Shown here one piece after another: positions 43,657 through 53,459 of a stretch of 64,000 nt of DNA. Source of the DNA: Lishizhenia tianjinensis (GTDB lineage: Bacteria > Bacteroidota > Bacteroidia > Flavobacteriales_D > Crocinitomicaceae). Location of the stretch: NCBI RefSeq assembly GCF_900116425.1, contig NZ_FPAS01000005.1, forward strand, positions 124,001 to 188,000, written 5' to 3'. The number at the start of each line of letters is the position of its first letter. Position 1 is the stretch's first letter. Below the pieces are notes generated by a model. The model made no database searches and was not told the origin of the DNA. It worked only from the letters and a program-made list of their open reading frames with translations. Both the position numbers and the translations under genes were made by a program.

Positions 43657-46017
43657 ATGTACGTTATAAAGAGAGACGGAAGAAAAGAGCCGATTAAATT
43701 CGACAAAATTACTGCCCGTATTATTAAGCTTTGTTATGGATTAGACCCATTAGTATCTCCAGAAGGAGTAGCTATGAAGGTTATTGAAGGAATCTATGAC
43801 GGGGTAACCACTACTGAATTAGATAATTTAGCAGCTGAAGTTGCAGCAGCTAAAACAATCGATCACCCAGATTACGCTTTATTAGCATCACGTATTTCTG
43901 TATCTAACTTGCACAAGAAGACAAAGAAAACCTTCTCTGAGGCAATGGAAGATTTATACAGATACATTGATCCTAAGACAGGTGAAAACGCTGCTTTGTT
44001 AGCCGATGACGTGTACAACGTTATTATGGAAAACAAAGACAGATTAGATTCAAGCATCATTTACGATAGAGATTTCCGTTACGATTACTTCGGTTTCAAA
44101 ACTTTGGAAAGATCTTACTTATTAAAGTTAGATGGTGAAATAGCTGAACGTCCTCAACATATGTTGATGCGTGTATCTGTAGGTATCCACAAACACGATA
44201 TCGAAGCAGCTATCAAAACGTATAACTTGATGTCTGAAGGTTGGTTTACTCACGCTACACCAACTTTATTTAACGCCGGAACTCCAAAGCCGCAAATGTC
44301 TTCTTGTTTCTTGTTGACAATGAAAGAAGATAGCATCAGCGGTATCTACGACACTTTACAATCATGCGCGCAAATCTCTCAAAGTGCTGGTGGAATTGGA
44401 TTGGCTATTCACGATATTAGAGCAAAAGGTTCTTATATAAAAGGAACAAATGGTACTTCTAATGGTATCGTTCCTATGTTACGTGTATTTAATGACACGG
44501 CACGTTACGTTGACCAAGGTGGAGGTAAACGTAAAGGTTCTTTCGCAATGTACTTGGAACCATGGCATGCGGATGTGTTTGACTTCTTAGATTTGAAGAA
44601 AAACCACGGTAAGGAAGAACAAAGAGCAAGAGATTTATTCTACGCACTTTGGATTCCAGACTTGTTCATGAAGCGAGTAGAAGAAAACGGACAATGGACC
44701 TTGATGTGTCCTCACGAATGTCCAGGACTTTCTGAAACTTACGGAGATGAGTTCGAAGCATTGTACACAAAGTATGAAGCAGAAGGAAAAGGAAGAAAAA
44801 CAATCAAAGCACAAGATCTTTGGTTTAAGATATTAGAATCGCAAATCGAAACAGGTACACCTTACATGTTGTACAAAGATGCTGCGAACAAGAAATCTAA
44901 CCAACAGAATTTAGGGACGATCAAGTCATCTAACTTGTGTACAGAGATTATAGAATACACGGCACCAGACGAGGTAGCTGTATGTAACTTGGCTTCTTTG
45001 GCATTGCCGAAGTACGTTGAGGATGGAGTATTTAACCACGATAAATTATTCGAGGTTACTTACCAAGCAGCAGTGAACTTAAATAGAATTATCGACGGAA
45101 ATTACTACCCAGTACCAGAAGCTGAGAATTCTAACTTACGTCACAGACCAATCGGTTTAGGAGTTCAAGGTTTGGCAGATACGTACATTTTAATGCGTTA
45201 CCCATTCGATTCTCCTGAAGCAAAACAATTGAACAAGGAGATTTTTGAAACAATTTACTACGCGGCAATGACTGCTTCTAAGGATTTGGCGAAAGTAGAA
45301 GGACCTTACCAAACAATTGAAGGGTCTCCAGTTTCAAAAGGAATTTTCCAATTTGATATGTGGGGTGTTACTCCATCTAACAGATGGGAATGGGATGTGT
45401 TGAAAGAAGAAGTGAAAGAGCACGGAGTACGTAACTCATTGTTGTTAGCACCAATGCCAACGGCTTCAACTGCACAAATCTTAGGAAACAACGAATGTTT
45501 TGAGCCTTACACTTCTAACATTTACACAAGACGTGTATTATCAGGTGAGTTTATTATCGTAAACAAGCACTTGTTAAGAGACTTGGTAAAAGAAGGTTTA
45601 TGGAACAACGAAATGCGTCAAAAATTGATGGCTTCTAATGGTTCTGTACAAAACATTTCTGAGATTCCACAAGAATTAAAAGACCTATACAAAACAGCAT
45701 GGGAGTTATCTCAAAAAGAGATTATCGAACAAGCTGCAGATAGAGGAGCTTACATCTGTCAATCTCAATCGTTGAATGTATTTATGGAGAACGCTAACTT
45801 CGGTAAGTTAACTTCTATGCACTTCTTCGGATGGAAACAAGGATTGAAAACAGGTATGTACTACTTAAGAACGAAAGCTGCAACAGACGCAATTAAGTTT
45901 ACAGTAGACAAATCAATTACAGCAGACAAAGTAGTAGCGAAAACGGAAGAACAAAGACAAGCAGAAATTGCATGTTCTTTAGATGATCCGGATAACTGCG
46001 AAATGTGTTCAGGATGA
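43657..46017 (+). CDS. nrdA: Ribonucleoside-diphosphate reductase large subunit, class Ia
   Basis: A 786-residue R1 subunit. The N-terminal ~90 residues form an ATP cone ([20 protein letters not shown]) for allosteric activity control. The active-site cysteines are in [11 protein letters not shown] and [10 protein letters not shown], the radical-transfer and glycyl region in [11 protein letters not shown], and the C-terminal redox pair CEMC in the final DNCEMCSG. The unusual NMP region reads [20 protein letters not shown]. Downstream terminator at 46147. Works with NrdB to make dNDPs. Confidence 0.97.
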   Translation: MYVIKRDGRKEPIKFDKITARIIKLCYGLDPLVSPEGVAMKVIEGIYDGVTTTELDNLAAEVAAAKTIDHPDYALLASRISVSNLHKKTKKTFSEAMEDLYRYIDPKTGENAALLADDVYNVIMENKDRLDSSIIYDRDFRYDYFGFKTLERSYLLKLDGEIAERPQHMLMRVSVGIHKHDIEAAIKTYNLMSEGWFTHATPTLFNAGTPKPQMSSCFLLTMKEDSISGIYDTLQSCAQISQSAGGIGLAIHDIRAKGSYIKGTNGTSNGIVPMLRVFNDTARYVDQGGGKRKGSFAMYLEPWHADVFDFLDLKKNHGKEEQRARDLFYALWIPDLFMKRVEENGQWTLMCPHECPGLSETYGDEFEALYTKYEAEGKGRKTIKAQDLWFKILESQIETGTPYMLYKDAANKKSNQQNLGTIKSSNLCTEIIEYTAPDEVAVCNLASLALPKYVEDGVFNHDKLFEVTYQAAVNLNRIIDGNYYPVPEAENSNLRHRPIGLGVQGLADTYILMRYPFDSPEAKQLNKEIFETIYYAAMTASKDLAKVEGPYQTIEGSPVSKGIFQFDMWGVTPSNRWEWDVLKEEVKEHGVRNSLLLAPMPTASTAQILGNNECFEPYTSNIYTRRVLSGEFIIVNKHLLRDLVKEGLWNNEMRQKLMASNGSVQNISEIPQELKDLYKTAWELSQKEIIEQAADRGAYICQSQSLNVFMENANFGKLTSMHFFGWKQGLKTGMYYLRTKAATDAIKFTVDKSITADKVVAKTEEQRQAEIACSLDDPDNCEMCSG

Positions 46018-46146
46018 TATCTGAGGGAAATGATAGGGTCATAATCAAAGGCTTGAGCGGCATAACTCGAAAATTTGAGACCCAGTCATTTTAACAATAC
46101 TGCGTAAAGGTTAATAATTGTGCCGTTTTTATAAACCACGCAATGC

Positions 46147-46177
46147 AAACGCCCCATGTTTTTGGGGCGTTTTTTTT
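46147..46177 (+). terminator. Intrinsic terminator of nrdBA
   Basis: AACGCCCC / GGGGCGTT, perfect 8-bp GC-rich stem, 8-nt loop, then T. Position between the convergent nrdA and the T9SS gene allows it to serve both. Confidence 0.85.
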
Positions 46178-46179
46178 GT

Positions 46180-47685
46180 CTAATTTTTAATGATTTTTTG
46201 ACATGTGATTCCTGCGTCACTTTCCAATTGAAGCAGATAGACACCAGCAGGAAAGGCTGAGAGGTCAATTTGGTTTATAGGACCATTCGAACATAATTGC
46301 CTTAGGAGTAAGTTACCTTGTAAATCTGTTATGGAGCAGGAAGTTAGAGTTTCCGTATTTTTTATCGTTAATAGGTCTTCAACCGGGTTTGGATATACCA
46401 CGAATGTTTTAGCAAGCGGATTTTCACTATTTAAATACACTTTTGTTCCAATTCTATTGCCACCTATGTTCGCATATATTAGCTCGGCATAAGTGTCATA
46501 ATTTGTCCATAAATCTGGATAGTATGACTTTCTTTTCTCTGTTTGACCAAAATTTGCTGTGTAGGTATACCCCTCAAAAGTACCGGAGACTTCCCATGTG
46601 TAATAAGGAATAATTCTATCTATAAATGGACAGTAGCCCTCAATGTTAAAGGCATCAATTACTTTTTTGTAAGTGGGGTACAAATCGCCGTAAAAATTAA
46701 CCTCTCCCTGTTGGAATTGATAATGGGTGGTGTATGTTACTGGAGCAGAGGAATAGGCTACTTTGCCACTAACGAAACTAATGGGATTCGGATATTCTAC
46801 CGTATAATCAATTGTGGTAGTATCTATATTAGCAACCTGGTTGTTATGATATTGGTAGTGAAATACATCTCTGTCCCAGTATATTTCAACATATCCATTA
46901 TTTTCAACCCTGGAGGTAATAATGTAAGTTACATAGGTTTCTGTAAACGTTCCAACACCAGGAGCCGTTACGCCTTTGTAAATCAAAGTGTCACCAGGCT
47001 GCCATGGGTATAATTCATCAAAAGTGATGTGGGGGTAATCTCCATAGATAACTTGGTTTTCATAGCTTCCTATCGCCCTGAATTCTTTTTGTGTTGAAGG
47101 GAAATTACGCAAGTTTATAAACGCAGTAAGACCATAATTTTTTGAAAGTTGTATAGGTTCTATCCCAAAATTATGAGTAAGGGAAATCCCTGAATTGTCG
47201 TATTTGTGTATGGTGTAAGTTAAAACAGAGTCGAGATTACCGTATATAAGCTCTTCAGATTTATGATCCAGTTTTAAGTAGTAGCTAACCATATTCGTAT
47301 CGGTATACAGTAAAGTAGAATCACCTATGATTTGTGTGAAATAGGTGGTAATGGCATCCCTATTATTATTTCTAAAGGTGAGTTGAAAACCGTTGTTCTG
47401 AAGCGAAGTCAACGTTTCTAAACCTAACCAATTATCAAGGTTGTAGATAACGGCAGGGCTGTAAAAAGAAGCTCCCGATGAGCAGCTGTCTATGTCGCTA
47501 GGACTAGGTTCTAAACTACTTAATTGGGTGATGGGTTGTGTTGGGCTATGGAAAAGAAAGGTGGTTTCACCTATTCCGTCCAAAGGTTCAAATTGAATTT
47601 TTCCATGAAAGGGGTAGTAATCAAAGTTTTGAGCGCAGGTATAAAAGCTTAATAAGATGAGAATAGTTTGAATTAGAGTTTTCAT
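46180..47685 (-). CDS. T9SS type A sorting-domain secreted protein
   Basis: A 501-residue exported protein. A signal peptide ends YTCAQN (about residue 19). The C-terminal ~75 residues are a type A sorting signal: VVYPNPVEDLLTIKN, CSITDLQGNLL, IDLSAFPAGVYLLQLESD then ITCQKIIKN. The middle is repetitive, Tyr/Thr-rich and strand-forming (TYVTYIITSRVENNGYVEIY), with no enzyme motif. It is exported by the type IX system to the surface. Convergent with nrdA. Confidence 0.92.
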   Translation of the reverse strand: MKTLIQTILILLSFYTCAQNFDYYPFHGKIQFEPLDGIGETTFLFHSPTQPITQLSSLEPSPSDIDSCSSGASFYSPAVIYNLDNWLGLETLTSLQNNGFQLTFRNNNRDAITTYFTQIIGDSTLLYTDTNMVSYYLKLDHKSEELIYGNLDSVLTYTIHKYDNSGISLTHNFGIEPIQLSKNYGLTAFINLRNFPSTQKEFRAIGSYENQVIYGDYPHITFDELYPWQPGDTLIYKGVTAPGVGTFTETYVTYIITSRVENNGYVEIYWDRDVFHYQYHNNQVANIDTTTIDYTVEYPNPISFVSGKVAYSSAPVTYTTHYQFQQGEVNFYGDLYPTYKKVIDAFNIEGYCPFIDRIIPYYTWEVSGTFEGYTYTANFGQTEKRKSYYPDLWTNYDTYAELIYANIGGNRIGTKVYLNSENPLAKTFVVYPNPVEDLLTIKNTETLTSCSITDLQGNLLLRQLCSNGPINQIDLSAFPAGVYLLQLESDAGITCQKIIKN

Positions 47686-47902
47686 ACAATGTTGATTTGG
47701 TGGATACTAAAGGTAGATAACTTTATAGTGTGACTCGTCATTTAATTCAATTTTTTTATTCTTCCCGGAGGTAAGTACTTGTTTAGATTTAATAACAGCT
47801 TGACGTTATTGGCTTTGAAATTGAAAATTTTAGATTCGAAATTATCAAGGTGTAGTTCTGAAGTTAAGTCCAATGTTTCATACCGGAAGATTTAGTTGAG
47901 AT

Positions 47903-47931
47903 TTGAGAGTGCTTTTGTTTTACTATTTTTG
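47903..47931 (+). promoter_or_regulatory. Candidate promoter of the S9 peptidase gene
   Basis: TTG (47903-47905), 18-nt spacer, TATTTTTG (47924-47931): both Bacteroidota sigma-A elements at the expected spacing, 17 nt before the ATG. Confidence 0.5.
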
Positions 47932-47948
47932 GGGAAAATCAAAACCAA

Positions 47949-50738
47949 ATGAAACTAAGACTATTAGTATTATGTGTGCTTACAGCAGTTGGTAGCGCTG
48001 TAGGACAAAAGAAAATACTGGATCACACAGTATACAATGAATGGAATTCTGTACGCAACACAGAGACTTCAAAAAATGGTAAGTGGGTAGCCTATCAAGT
48101 TGACCCTCACCGAGGAGACGGAACTTTGTACTGGTACAATACGGATACGAAACATCAAAACGCCGTAGAACGCGCACAAAACCCAGTATTTAGTGCTAAT
48201 AGTTCTTTTTTAGTTGCTGGAATATCGCCTGGTTTTGATACACTTAGAACCTTAGAATTAGAGAAGGTTAAAAGACAAAATTGGGTAAAGGATAGTATGG
48301 TTGTGGTTTGGTTGGAAAGTGATTCCATTCGAAAATTTGCAAATGTAGCTTCTTACCAGGTTAACGAAAGCAACGATTGGATGGCTTTTTTACGCACCGA
48401 AAACCTAGAAAAGGAAGTAGAGAAGAAGCGTTTTAGATTATTTAAAAAGAAAAATAAAGGTCCTGAAATAACAAGTGAAGGAAAACAATTAAATCTATAC
48501 AACCCTATTACAGGTGCTGACCATAGTTTTGGAGATGTTAGTGATTACGGTTTTGGAAAGAATGGAAAATATTTCTTGTACACCAAAAACCTTAAGATAA
48601 ATGGAGCAGACAGCAGTTTCATTTTTGTTTTTGATTTGGCTAGTGAGAAGCACCTCACTAAATCTCCGGCATTTACAGCTTTGGGTAATTATGGTATGGA
48701 CTATGAAGGAAATTTTATCGCCTTCTTGGCCAGTAGAGATACAGTTGAAGAAAATAAAGTTTTTGATTTATACGAATGGGATATAGCGCAAGATCAATTA
48801 ACGAAACTCGTAGATACAACTACACAAATCCTTTTAGGAAAAACTGTTTCTAATTTCGCAGCACCTTCTTATTCCAGAGATGGAAGTAAGTTGTTTTTTG
48901 GAATAGCTGATATTCCAGAACAAGAGCCTGAAGATACTTTGTTGGCTTCGGAAAAAGCAACCTTAGATTTATGGCATTATAAAGATAAGCAGTTACAGCC
49001 GCAACAGTTGTTGTATAAATCGTGGGAAGAAAGAAAAACCTTTATGGTAGTTCACCACAGAGGAGATAAGGATGCATTTGTGCTATTAAGTAATGATACC
49101 TTGGATGTTAGAATATTGGATCATGGCAACAGTGATGTTGCATTAGGAACTTCGAATGAATCTTACGCTGGAACCTATAATTGGGAGTATCCTTGGCCTT
49201 CTGATTACTATGCGGTTGATGTGAAAACTGGGCAAACACGTTTATTGAAGAAAAAGGTGGGATACAACTTCGGTCTCTCTCCACAGGGGAAATATTTCTT
49301 GTATTTCGATACGACGGGAATAGTGATTCAAGACCTAAATGTGGGAACTGAAAAGTGTATCACTTGTTTAGCTCCTGGAGTAAATTGGTTAGAAGACATG
49401 AATGGTATGCCCGCAATGGCAGGTCCTATTGGCGTAACAGGATATACAGAAAATGAAGAAGGAATTTTGTTGAATTCAGAGTTTGATGTTTGGTATTACG
49501 ATATAGAGGCACACACCTTGAGAAGAATAACTGAGGGTAAAGAAAATAAGGTGGTTTACCGTATCAACCAATGGGAGCGAGACAGTACGTATTTTGCTGC
49601 TGACAATGCTTACGTAAAAGCATTCGATAAAGTGACTAAAGCAGAAGGTGTTTTTACTATAGATTCATTTAAGGAGGATGCAAAAGTAAAAGAGATGTAT
49701 TTTACAGATCACGCCATAGTATACTTACACAAAGCAGAGGAAGGAAATACAATTGTTTACCGAGAGATGTCTATCAAAGACTACCCGGATGTTAAAGTAA
49801 CAAAGGATAATTTTAAGTCGACCGAGCAAGTTTCTACCGCAAATCCGCAGCAAAGTGAATACAATTGGGCTACCGTTGAGCAGGTGAATTGGACAAGTTA
49901 TGCAGGAGATAGTTTAAATGGATTGTTGTACAAACCCGAGAACTATGATTCTACGAAGTCTTACCCATTATTGGTGTATTACTATGAATTGTACTCAGAC
50001 GAATTGCACAATCATTATGCACCGAGACCAACAGCTTCTATCATATTTGCAACAGAATACGCTTCAGCTGGATACATGGTGTTTTTCCCAGATGTGAGAT
50101 ACGAAGAAGGTCACCCCGCTCAAAGCGCTTACGATTGTATTATGAGTGGAACGGATAAAATTTTGGAATTATACCCGAATGTAGATTCTACCCGTATGGG
50201 ACTTCAGGGACAAAGTTGGGGTGGTTACCAAACTGCACAATTAATTACGATGACCAATAGATATGCTGCAGCAATGGCGGGAGCGCCAGTATCTAACATG
50301 TTCTCAGCTTATGGAGGAATTCGTTGGGGAAGTGGGTTAAACCGTCAATTCCAATATGAAAAAACGCAGTCTAGAATAGGTAAAACGATTTGGGAAGCGC
50401 CAGAATTATATGTAGAGAACTCGCCAATTTTCCATTTACCAAATGTGGAGACTCCCGTATTGATTATGCACAATGACAATGATGGAGCAGTTCCATGGTA
50501 CCAAGGAATTGAGATGTTTGTTGGTTTAAAGCGTTTGGGTAAACCCGTATGGATGTTAAACTACAATGGTGACGGACACAATTTGATGGTGAATGCCAAC
50601 CGTATGGATTTAAGTATTAGAATGCGTCAATTCTTTGATTACTATTTATTAGGGGCTCCAGCTCCTGAGTGGTTAGTAGATGGAATTCCAGCTTTGGACA
50701 AGGGAGTAGATTACAAACTTGAGCTTGAAGAGAAATAA
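47949..50738 (+). CDS. S9 family prolyl oligopeptidase
   Basis: A 929-residue exported serine peptidase. The signal peptide ends GSAVGQ (about residue 20). Residues ~25-650 form the seven-bladed propeller; the catalytic alpha/beta hydrolase is at ~660-900. The triad: Ser756 in LQGQSWGGYQTAQ, Asp in IMHNDNDGAVPWY and His in YNGDGHNLMVN. The family cleaves peptides or acyl-peptides. The exported form is usual in Bacteroidota and helps use peptides. Flanked by promoter and terminator. Confidence 0.94.
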   Translation: MKLRLLVLCVLTAVGSAVGQKKILDHTVYNEWNSVRNTETSKNGKWVAYQVDPHRGDGTLYWYNTDTKHQNAVERAQNPVFSANSSFLVAGISPGFDTLRTLELEKVKRQNWVKDSMVVVWLESDSIRKFANVASYQVNESNDWMAFLRTENLEKEVEKKRFRLFKKKNKGPEITSEGKQLNLYNPITGADHSFGDVSDYGFGKNGKYFLYTKNLKINGADSSFIFVFDLASEKHLTKSPAFTALGNYGMDYEGNFIAFLASRDTVEENKVFDLYEWDIAQDQLTKLVDTTTQILLGKTVSNFAAPSYSRDGSKLFFGIADIPEQEPEDTLLASEKATLDLWHYKDKQLQPQQLLYKSWEERKTFMVVHHRGDKDAFVLLSNDTLDVRILDHGNSDVALGTSNESYAGTYNWEYPWPSDYYAVDVKTGQTRLLKKKVGYNFGLSPQGKYFLYFDTTGIVIQDLNVGTEKCITCLAPGVNWLEDMNGMPAMAGPIGVTGYTENEEGILLNSEFDVWYYDIEAHTLRRITEGKENKVVYRINQWERDSTYFAADNAYVKAFDKVTKAEGVFTIDSFKEDAKVKEMYFTDHAIVYLHKAEEGNTIVYREMSIKDYPDVKVTKDNFKSTEQVSTANPQQSEYNWATVEQVNWTSYAGDSLNGLLYKPENYDSTKSYPLLVYYYELYSDELHNHYAPRPTASIIFATEYASAGYMVFFPDVRYEEGHPAQSAYDCIMSGTDKILELYPNVDSTRMGLQGQSWGGYQTAQLITMTNRYAAAMAGAPVSNMFSAYGGIRWGSGLNRQFQYEKTQSRIGKTIWEAPELYVENSPIFHLPNVETPVLIMHNDNDGAVPWYQGIEMFVGLKRLGKPVWMLNYNGDGHNLMVNANRMDLSIRMRQFFDYYLLGAPAPEWLVDGIPALDKGVDYKLELEEK

Positions 50739-50763
50739 AAAAGGTATTTGACAATATATTAAG

Positions 50764-50792
50764 AAGGGTTTCCGAGAGGGGACCCTTTTTTT
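50764..50792 (+). terminator. Intrinsic terminator of the S9 peptidase gene
   Basis: AAGGGTTTCC and GGGGACCCTT (10 bp with two G-T pairs), GAGA loop, T run. 26 nt after the stop. Confidence 0.8.
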
Positions 50793-50833
50793 AGTTAGGA
50801 GTTATGAGTAATGAATTACGAGTTAGGAGTTTT
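50793..50833 (+). repeat. Relative of the 37-bp direct repeat
   Basis: AGTTAGGAGTTATGAGTAAT then GAATTACGAGTTAGGAGTTTT. It shares GAGTTAGGAGTTTT with 11018-11054 and 11347-11383 and like the former begins right after a terminator T-run. Confidence 0.4.
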
Positions 50834-50903
50834 GCGGTGGTGAGAAGGAAGTGAAAGGAGTTGGTTTTAGTGGGGGTTTGGGAGGTTTTAGAAAAGTCCT
50901 GTA

Positions 50904-51160
50904 TGAATATCCGCTATGTTGCCGAATGAAGGGGAAGTTTAAACCGTTTTAAAAAGAAAGAGGATAGCTTATCACCTGATTATAAAGCTAAGCAGCTACT
51001 TGTTACGATGAAAAAAGACAGTGTATAAATTTATCCTTTTTAAATCTTTATCTCGTACATGGTTTGGTAAGAAAAGCCACTATTTCTGGTCTATTTGTCT
51101 CATTTAGATGTAGCTTTCAAGGTGTCATTGAGGTCCATTCGGCAGAATGGCGGATATTCA
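50904..51160. mobile_element. MITE with 24-bp terminal inverted repeats
   Basis: Left end TGAATATCCGCTATGTTGCC GAAT (50904-50927) and right end the complement of TGAATATCCGCCATTCTGCC GAAT (51137-51160): 22 of 24 positions pair. The 257-bp unit has no ORF. Its ends closely match the ends of the IS1595-like element at 60399-61327 (TGAATCTCCGCTATTCTGCC). No clear target duplication could be seen. It lies between the S9 peptidase terminator and the GT9 gene. Confidence 0.75.
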
Positions 51161-51186
51161 GGTGAAAAGATGTGTAATCCCTTGTT

Positions 51187-52167
51187 TTAGTAACCATTCA
51201 CATCACGAACAATCTCCTCTACATCCTGTTTAACCATACAATTAAAGTGCTTTTTTGGACACCCCTTGTATCCTATCTTCGAGCAAGGTCTACATTTTAA
51301 ATCTTTTACTTCATGTATATGTACCAACTCTGGTTTAGCAGGCATGTAGGCGTACATTCCTAAATCAGGAACTGTATTTCCCCATACAGACACGATAGGC
51401 ATCTCAAAGGCTGAGGCTATATGCATTAAACCTGTATCGTGGGTCAGTAAAACAGAAGCTTGCTTAAGTACACTAGCACTTTGCTGTAAATTAAGTTTAC
51501 CACAAAGGTTAAGAATGGATTTATCAGTTAAAGAATCTTTGAGCTGATCTCCTAGTTCAGTGTCTGTTGGACCACCGAGAAGAACAACATCTCCCTCCAA
51601 TGTAGCAATGATTTGTTTCAGCTGTTCAAAGGGCAAGCGCTTGGTTGCAAATTGAGCTCCGATAGCTATTGCTTTGTAATTTTCTAATCCATACACTTTG
51701 GTAATGTCAACTTCATTGCCAGGACGTATGAAGAAGTCCAAACCTTTCATATCGTTTTTAACGCCTAGAACTTTTACAGCTTCGAAGTAGCGGTCTACAA
51801 TGTGAAGTTTAGGCATTTTGTTGACTTTGAAATTGGTCAACAACCATTTTTCTACATTTAGCTTAGGGAAACTAGTATGCTTAACTTTTAATTTAGAGAT
51901 TAATCGTTTCGATCGAAGGTTTTTGTGCAAATCAACAACGTGGGTATAGTCTTCTAGTTGTAATGCGGGTAGTACTTCATTGATGTCTTTTTTTATGGTG
52001 TAAAGCTTATCAATAAAAGGATTGTCTATTAGCAAATCCGTAAACTGAACCTTACTTAAAAAGTGAATTTCTACGCGTTCGCCCAGTTGTGCTTTTAGAC
52101 AACGTATGATGGGAGAGGTTAATACTATATCTCCTATAGAACTGAAACGAACGATGAGTATCTTCAT
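51187..52167 (-). CDS. Glycosyltransferase family 9 (heptosyltransferase-like)
   Basis: A 326-residue GT9 enzyme. The N-terminus KILIVRFSSIGDIVLTSPII and the nucleotide-binding LLGGPTDTELG, DTGLMHIASAF and VSVWGNTVPDLGMYAY are family marks. A C-terminal cluster of cysteines (LKCRPCSKIGYKGCPKKHFN, C-x-x-C plus two more) is common in GT9 proteins. The likely role is transfer of a heptose or other sugar to the LPS core or to a surface glycan. Last gene of a three-gene operon (4 nt after the SUFU gene). Confidence 0.93.
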   Translation of the reverse strand: MKILIVRFSSIGDIVLTSPIIRCLKAQLGERVEIHFLSKVQFTDLLIDNPFIDKLYTIKKDINEVLPALQLEDYTHVVDLHKNLRSKRLISKLKVKHTSFPKLNVEKWLLTNFKVNKMPKLHIVDRYFEAVKVLGVKNDMKGLDFFIRPGNEVDITKVYGLENYKAIAIGAQFATKRLPFEQLKQIIATLEGDVVLLGGPTDTELGDQLKDSLTDKSILNLCGKLNLQQSASVLKQASVLLTHDTGLMHIASAFEMPIVSVWGNTVPDLGMYAYMPAKPELVHIHEVKDLKCRPCSKIGYKGCPKKHFNCMVKQDVEEIVRDVNGY

Positions 52168-52171
52168 GGAT

Positions 52172-52783
52172 TTAGAACAGTTTTAAACGACTTTTACGAA
52201 TAGATTCTCTAAAGTCATCTAGTTTTTCTGTGTGGTTGTTACCGGTAAATTTGCGCATAAATTTGAAGTGACCTTTGGCATTTTTCCAGTCAAATTCATC
52301 TTCAAAAATAGGTACGATGGCAAAGAAGTAGACGTCCTCATTTTCTATAGGAGCCAATTCTCTTTCAAGTAAAATTGGATCTGTTAATATGAGGTGATTT
52401 TGCTTCATAGTTTGAGAGATAGGATTTCCTTCTCTGTTGGCTTTGAAGGTATGACCGGCATTGTAATACGTATCATTGTCCCTCAAATGTTTAGCCAAGC
52501 GTTGTATGGCCGGAAAAACCCAGTTCATGTTTGGGTTTTCTATGTCTTCCCATTCCCAGTAACTCGGTAAGCAAAAATAAAGCTCACAGTGTTTTCTGTC
52601 TTTATATTTTTCAGGAACGGGCATGTCTTTGGCTGCCAATCCGTTTGTCATAATAACAGTTACGGGAGTTTGCAGCTCCAATTCTAGCATCAGTAATGAA
52701 ACTTCATCTTCAGATTTTGCTTCGTAGGGAATTACTCTCCCTTCACCAAAGCGCTTAATCATTTCTTGTTCTACAACTGTCAT
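52172..52783 (-). CDS. Suppressor of fused (SUFU) domain protein
   Basis: A 203-residue protein with SUFU domain: HCELYFCLPSYWEWEDIENP, VFPAIQRLAKHLRDNDTYYN, GHTFKANREGNPIS and VYFFAIVPIFEDEFDWK follow the order of SUFU. In eukaryotes SUFU regulates Hedgehog signalling; bacterial members are often immunity proteins of polymorphic toxins, but here no toxin is adjacent. It is 2 nt after the DUF6495 gene and 4 nt before the GT9 gene, hence in one operon. Confidence 0.88.
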   Translation of the reverse strand: MTVVEQEMIKRFGEGRVIPYEAKSEDEVSLLMLELELQTPVTVIMTNGLAAKDMPVPEKYKDRKHCELYFCLPSYWEWEDIENPNMNWVFPAIQRLAKHLRDNDTYYNAGHTFKANREGNPISQTMKQNHLILTDPILLERELAPIENEDVYFFAIVPIFEDEFDWKNAKGHFKFMRKFTGNNHTEKLDDFRESIRKSRLKLF

Positions 52784-52785
52784 GC

Positions 52786-53259
52786 TTATTGTATTGATTT
52801 ATTCAAAGCCATCCAAAATGCCTCGTGAGAAGGAACACATCCGTTTTCTATCATTTCAAAAACCTCTAGTTCTCTTTCCTTACTGTAGCCTTTCTTGTGC
52901 TTAAAGAATTGCAGTTCTTGTGCCTTTTGGCTCAAGCTTTCGTGTATGCTCTCCGGCGTAGATAAATCAACAGGTGCATCTGCAGATTTTGGATGAATAC
53001 CGATCAATTCAATTTCATCTTTACTACAGTTAAACACAAGTAGGCTATCCTTAGCACGCAATTCTAAGAATTTCATTTTTTCCATTACTTTCTGAAAAAC
53101 GGTATCTGAAAATATGGCCACTAACTCTTCGGCTTTTTGAGGTTTAGTCTCATTCATTTCAAGCCACTCTTCATTGCTTACTCCATTGGTAATCAAGAAG
53201 TGTTTAAAATCCTCGTCAAAAGCTGCTCTCTCTTCTTGGTTTAATAAACGAAATTTCAT
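52786..53259 (-). CDS. DUF6495 family protein
   Basis: A 157-residue soluble protein starting MKFRLLNQEERAAFDEDFKH. The segments FLITNGVSNEEWLEM, FQKVMEKMKFLELRAKD and YSKERELEVFEMIENG are similar to a small Flavobacteriales family known as DUF6495. No function known. First gene of the operon with SUFU and GT9; divergent from ricT, with a shared 200-bp intergenic. Confidence 0.75.
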   Translation of the reverse strand: MKFRLLNQEERAAFDEDFKHFLITNGVSNEEWLEMNETKPQKAEELVAIFSDTVFQKVMEKMKFLELRAKDSLLVFNCSKDEIELIGIHPKSADAPVDLSTPESIHESLSQKAQELQFFKHKKGYSKERELEVFEMIENGCVPSHEAFWMALNKSIQ

Positions 53260-53409
53260 GCTGCGAAGTTAAGAAATGCAGGTGATGTTCCTCGCTTTTC
53301 TGCGTAAATAGTTCATCTCTACGGTAAAAAGAAGGACAGATATTAACTGAGTTTGTTGCCCGGAGGTTGAAAACTGACAAATAAGCAAAGCCTAGAGGCG
53401 TATTATGGT

Positions 53410-53438
53410 TTGAAACGCCTAAATAATTGTTATTTTTG
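53410..53438 (+). promoter_or_regulatory. Candidate promoter of ricT-gldH
   Basis: TTG (53410-53412), 18-nt spacer, TATTTTTG (53431-53438), 21 nt before the ATG at 53460; both elements match the Bacteroidota consensus. Confidence 0.55.
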
Positions 53439-53459
53439 AGTTCAAAATACAAAGTAACT

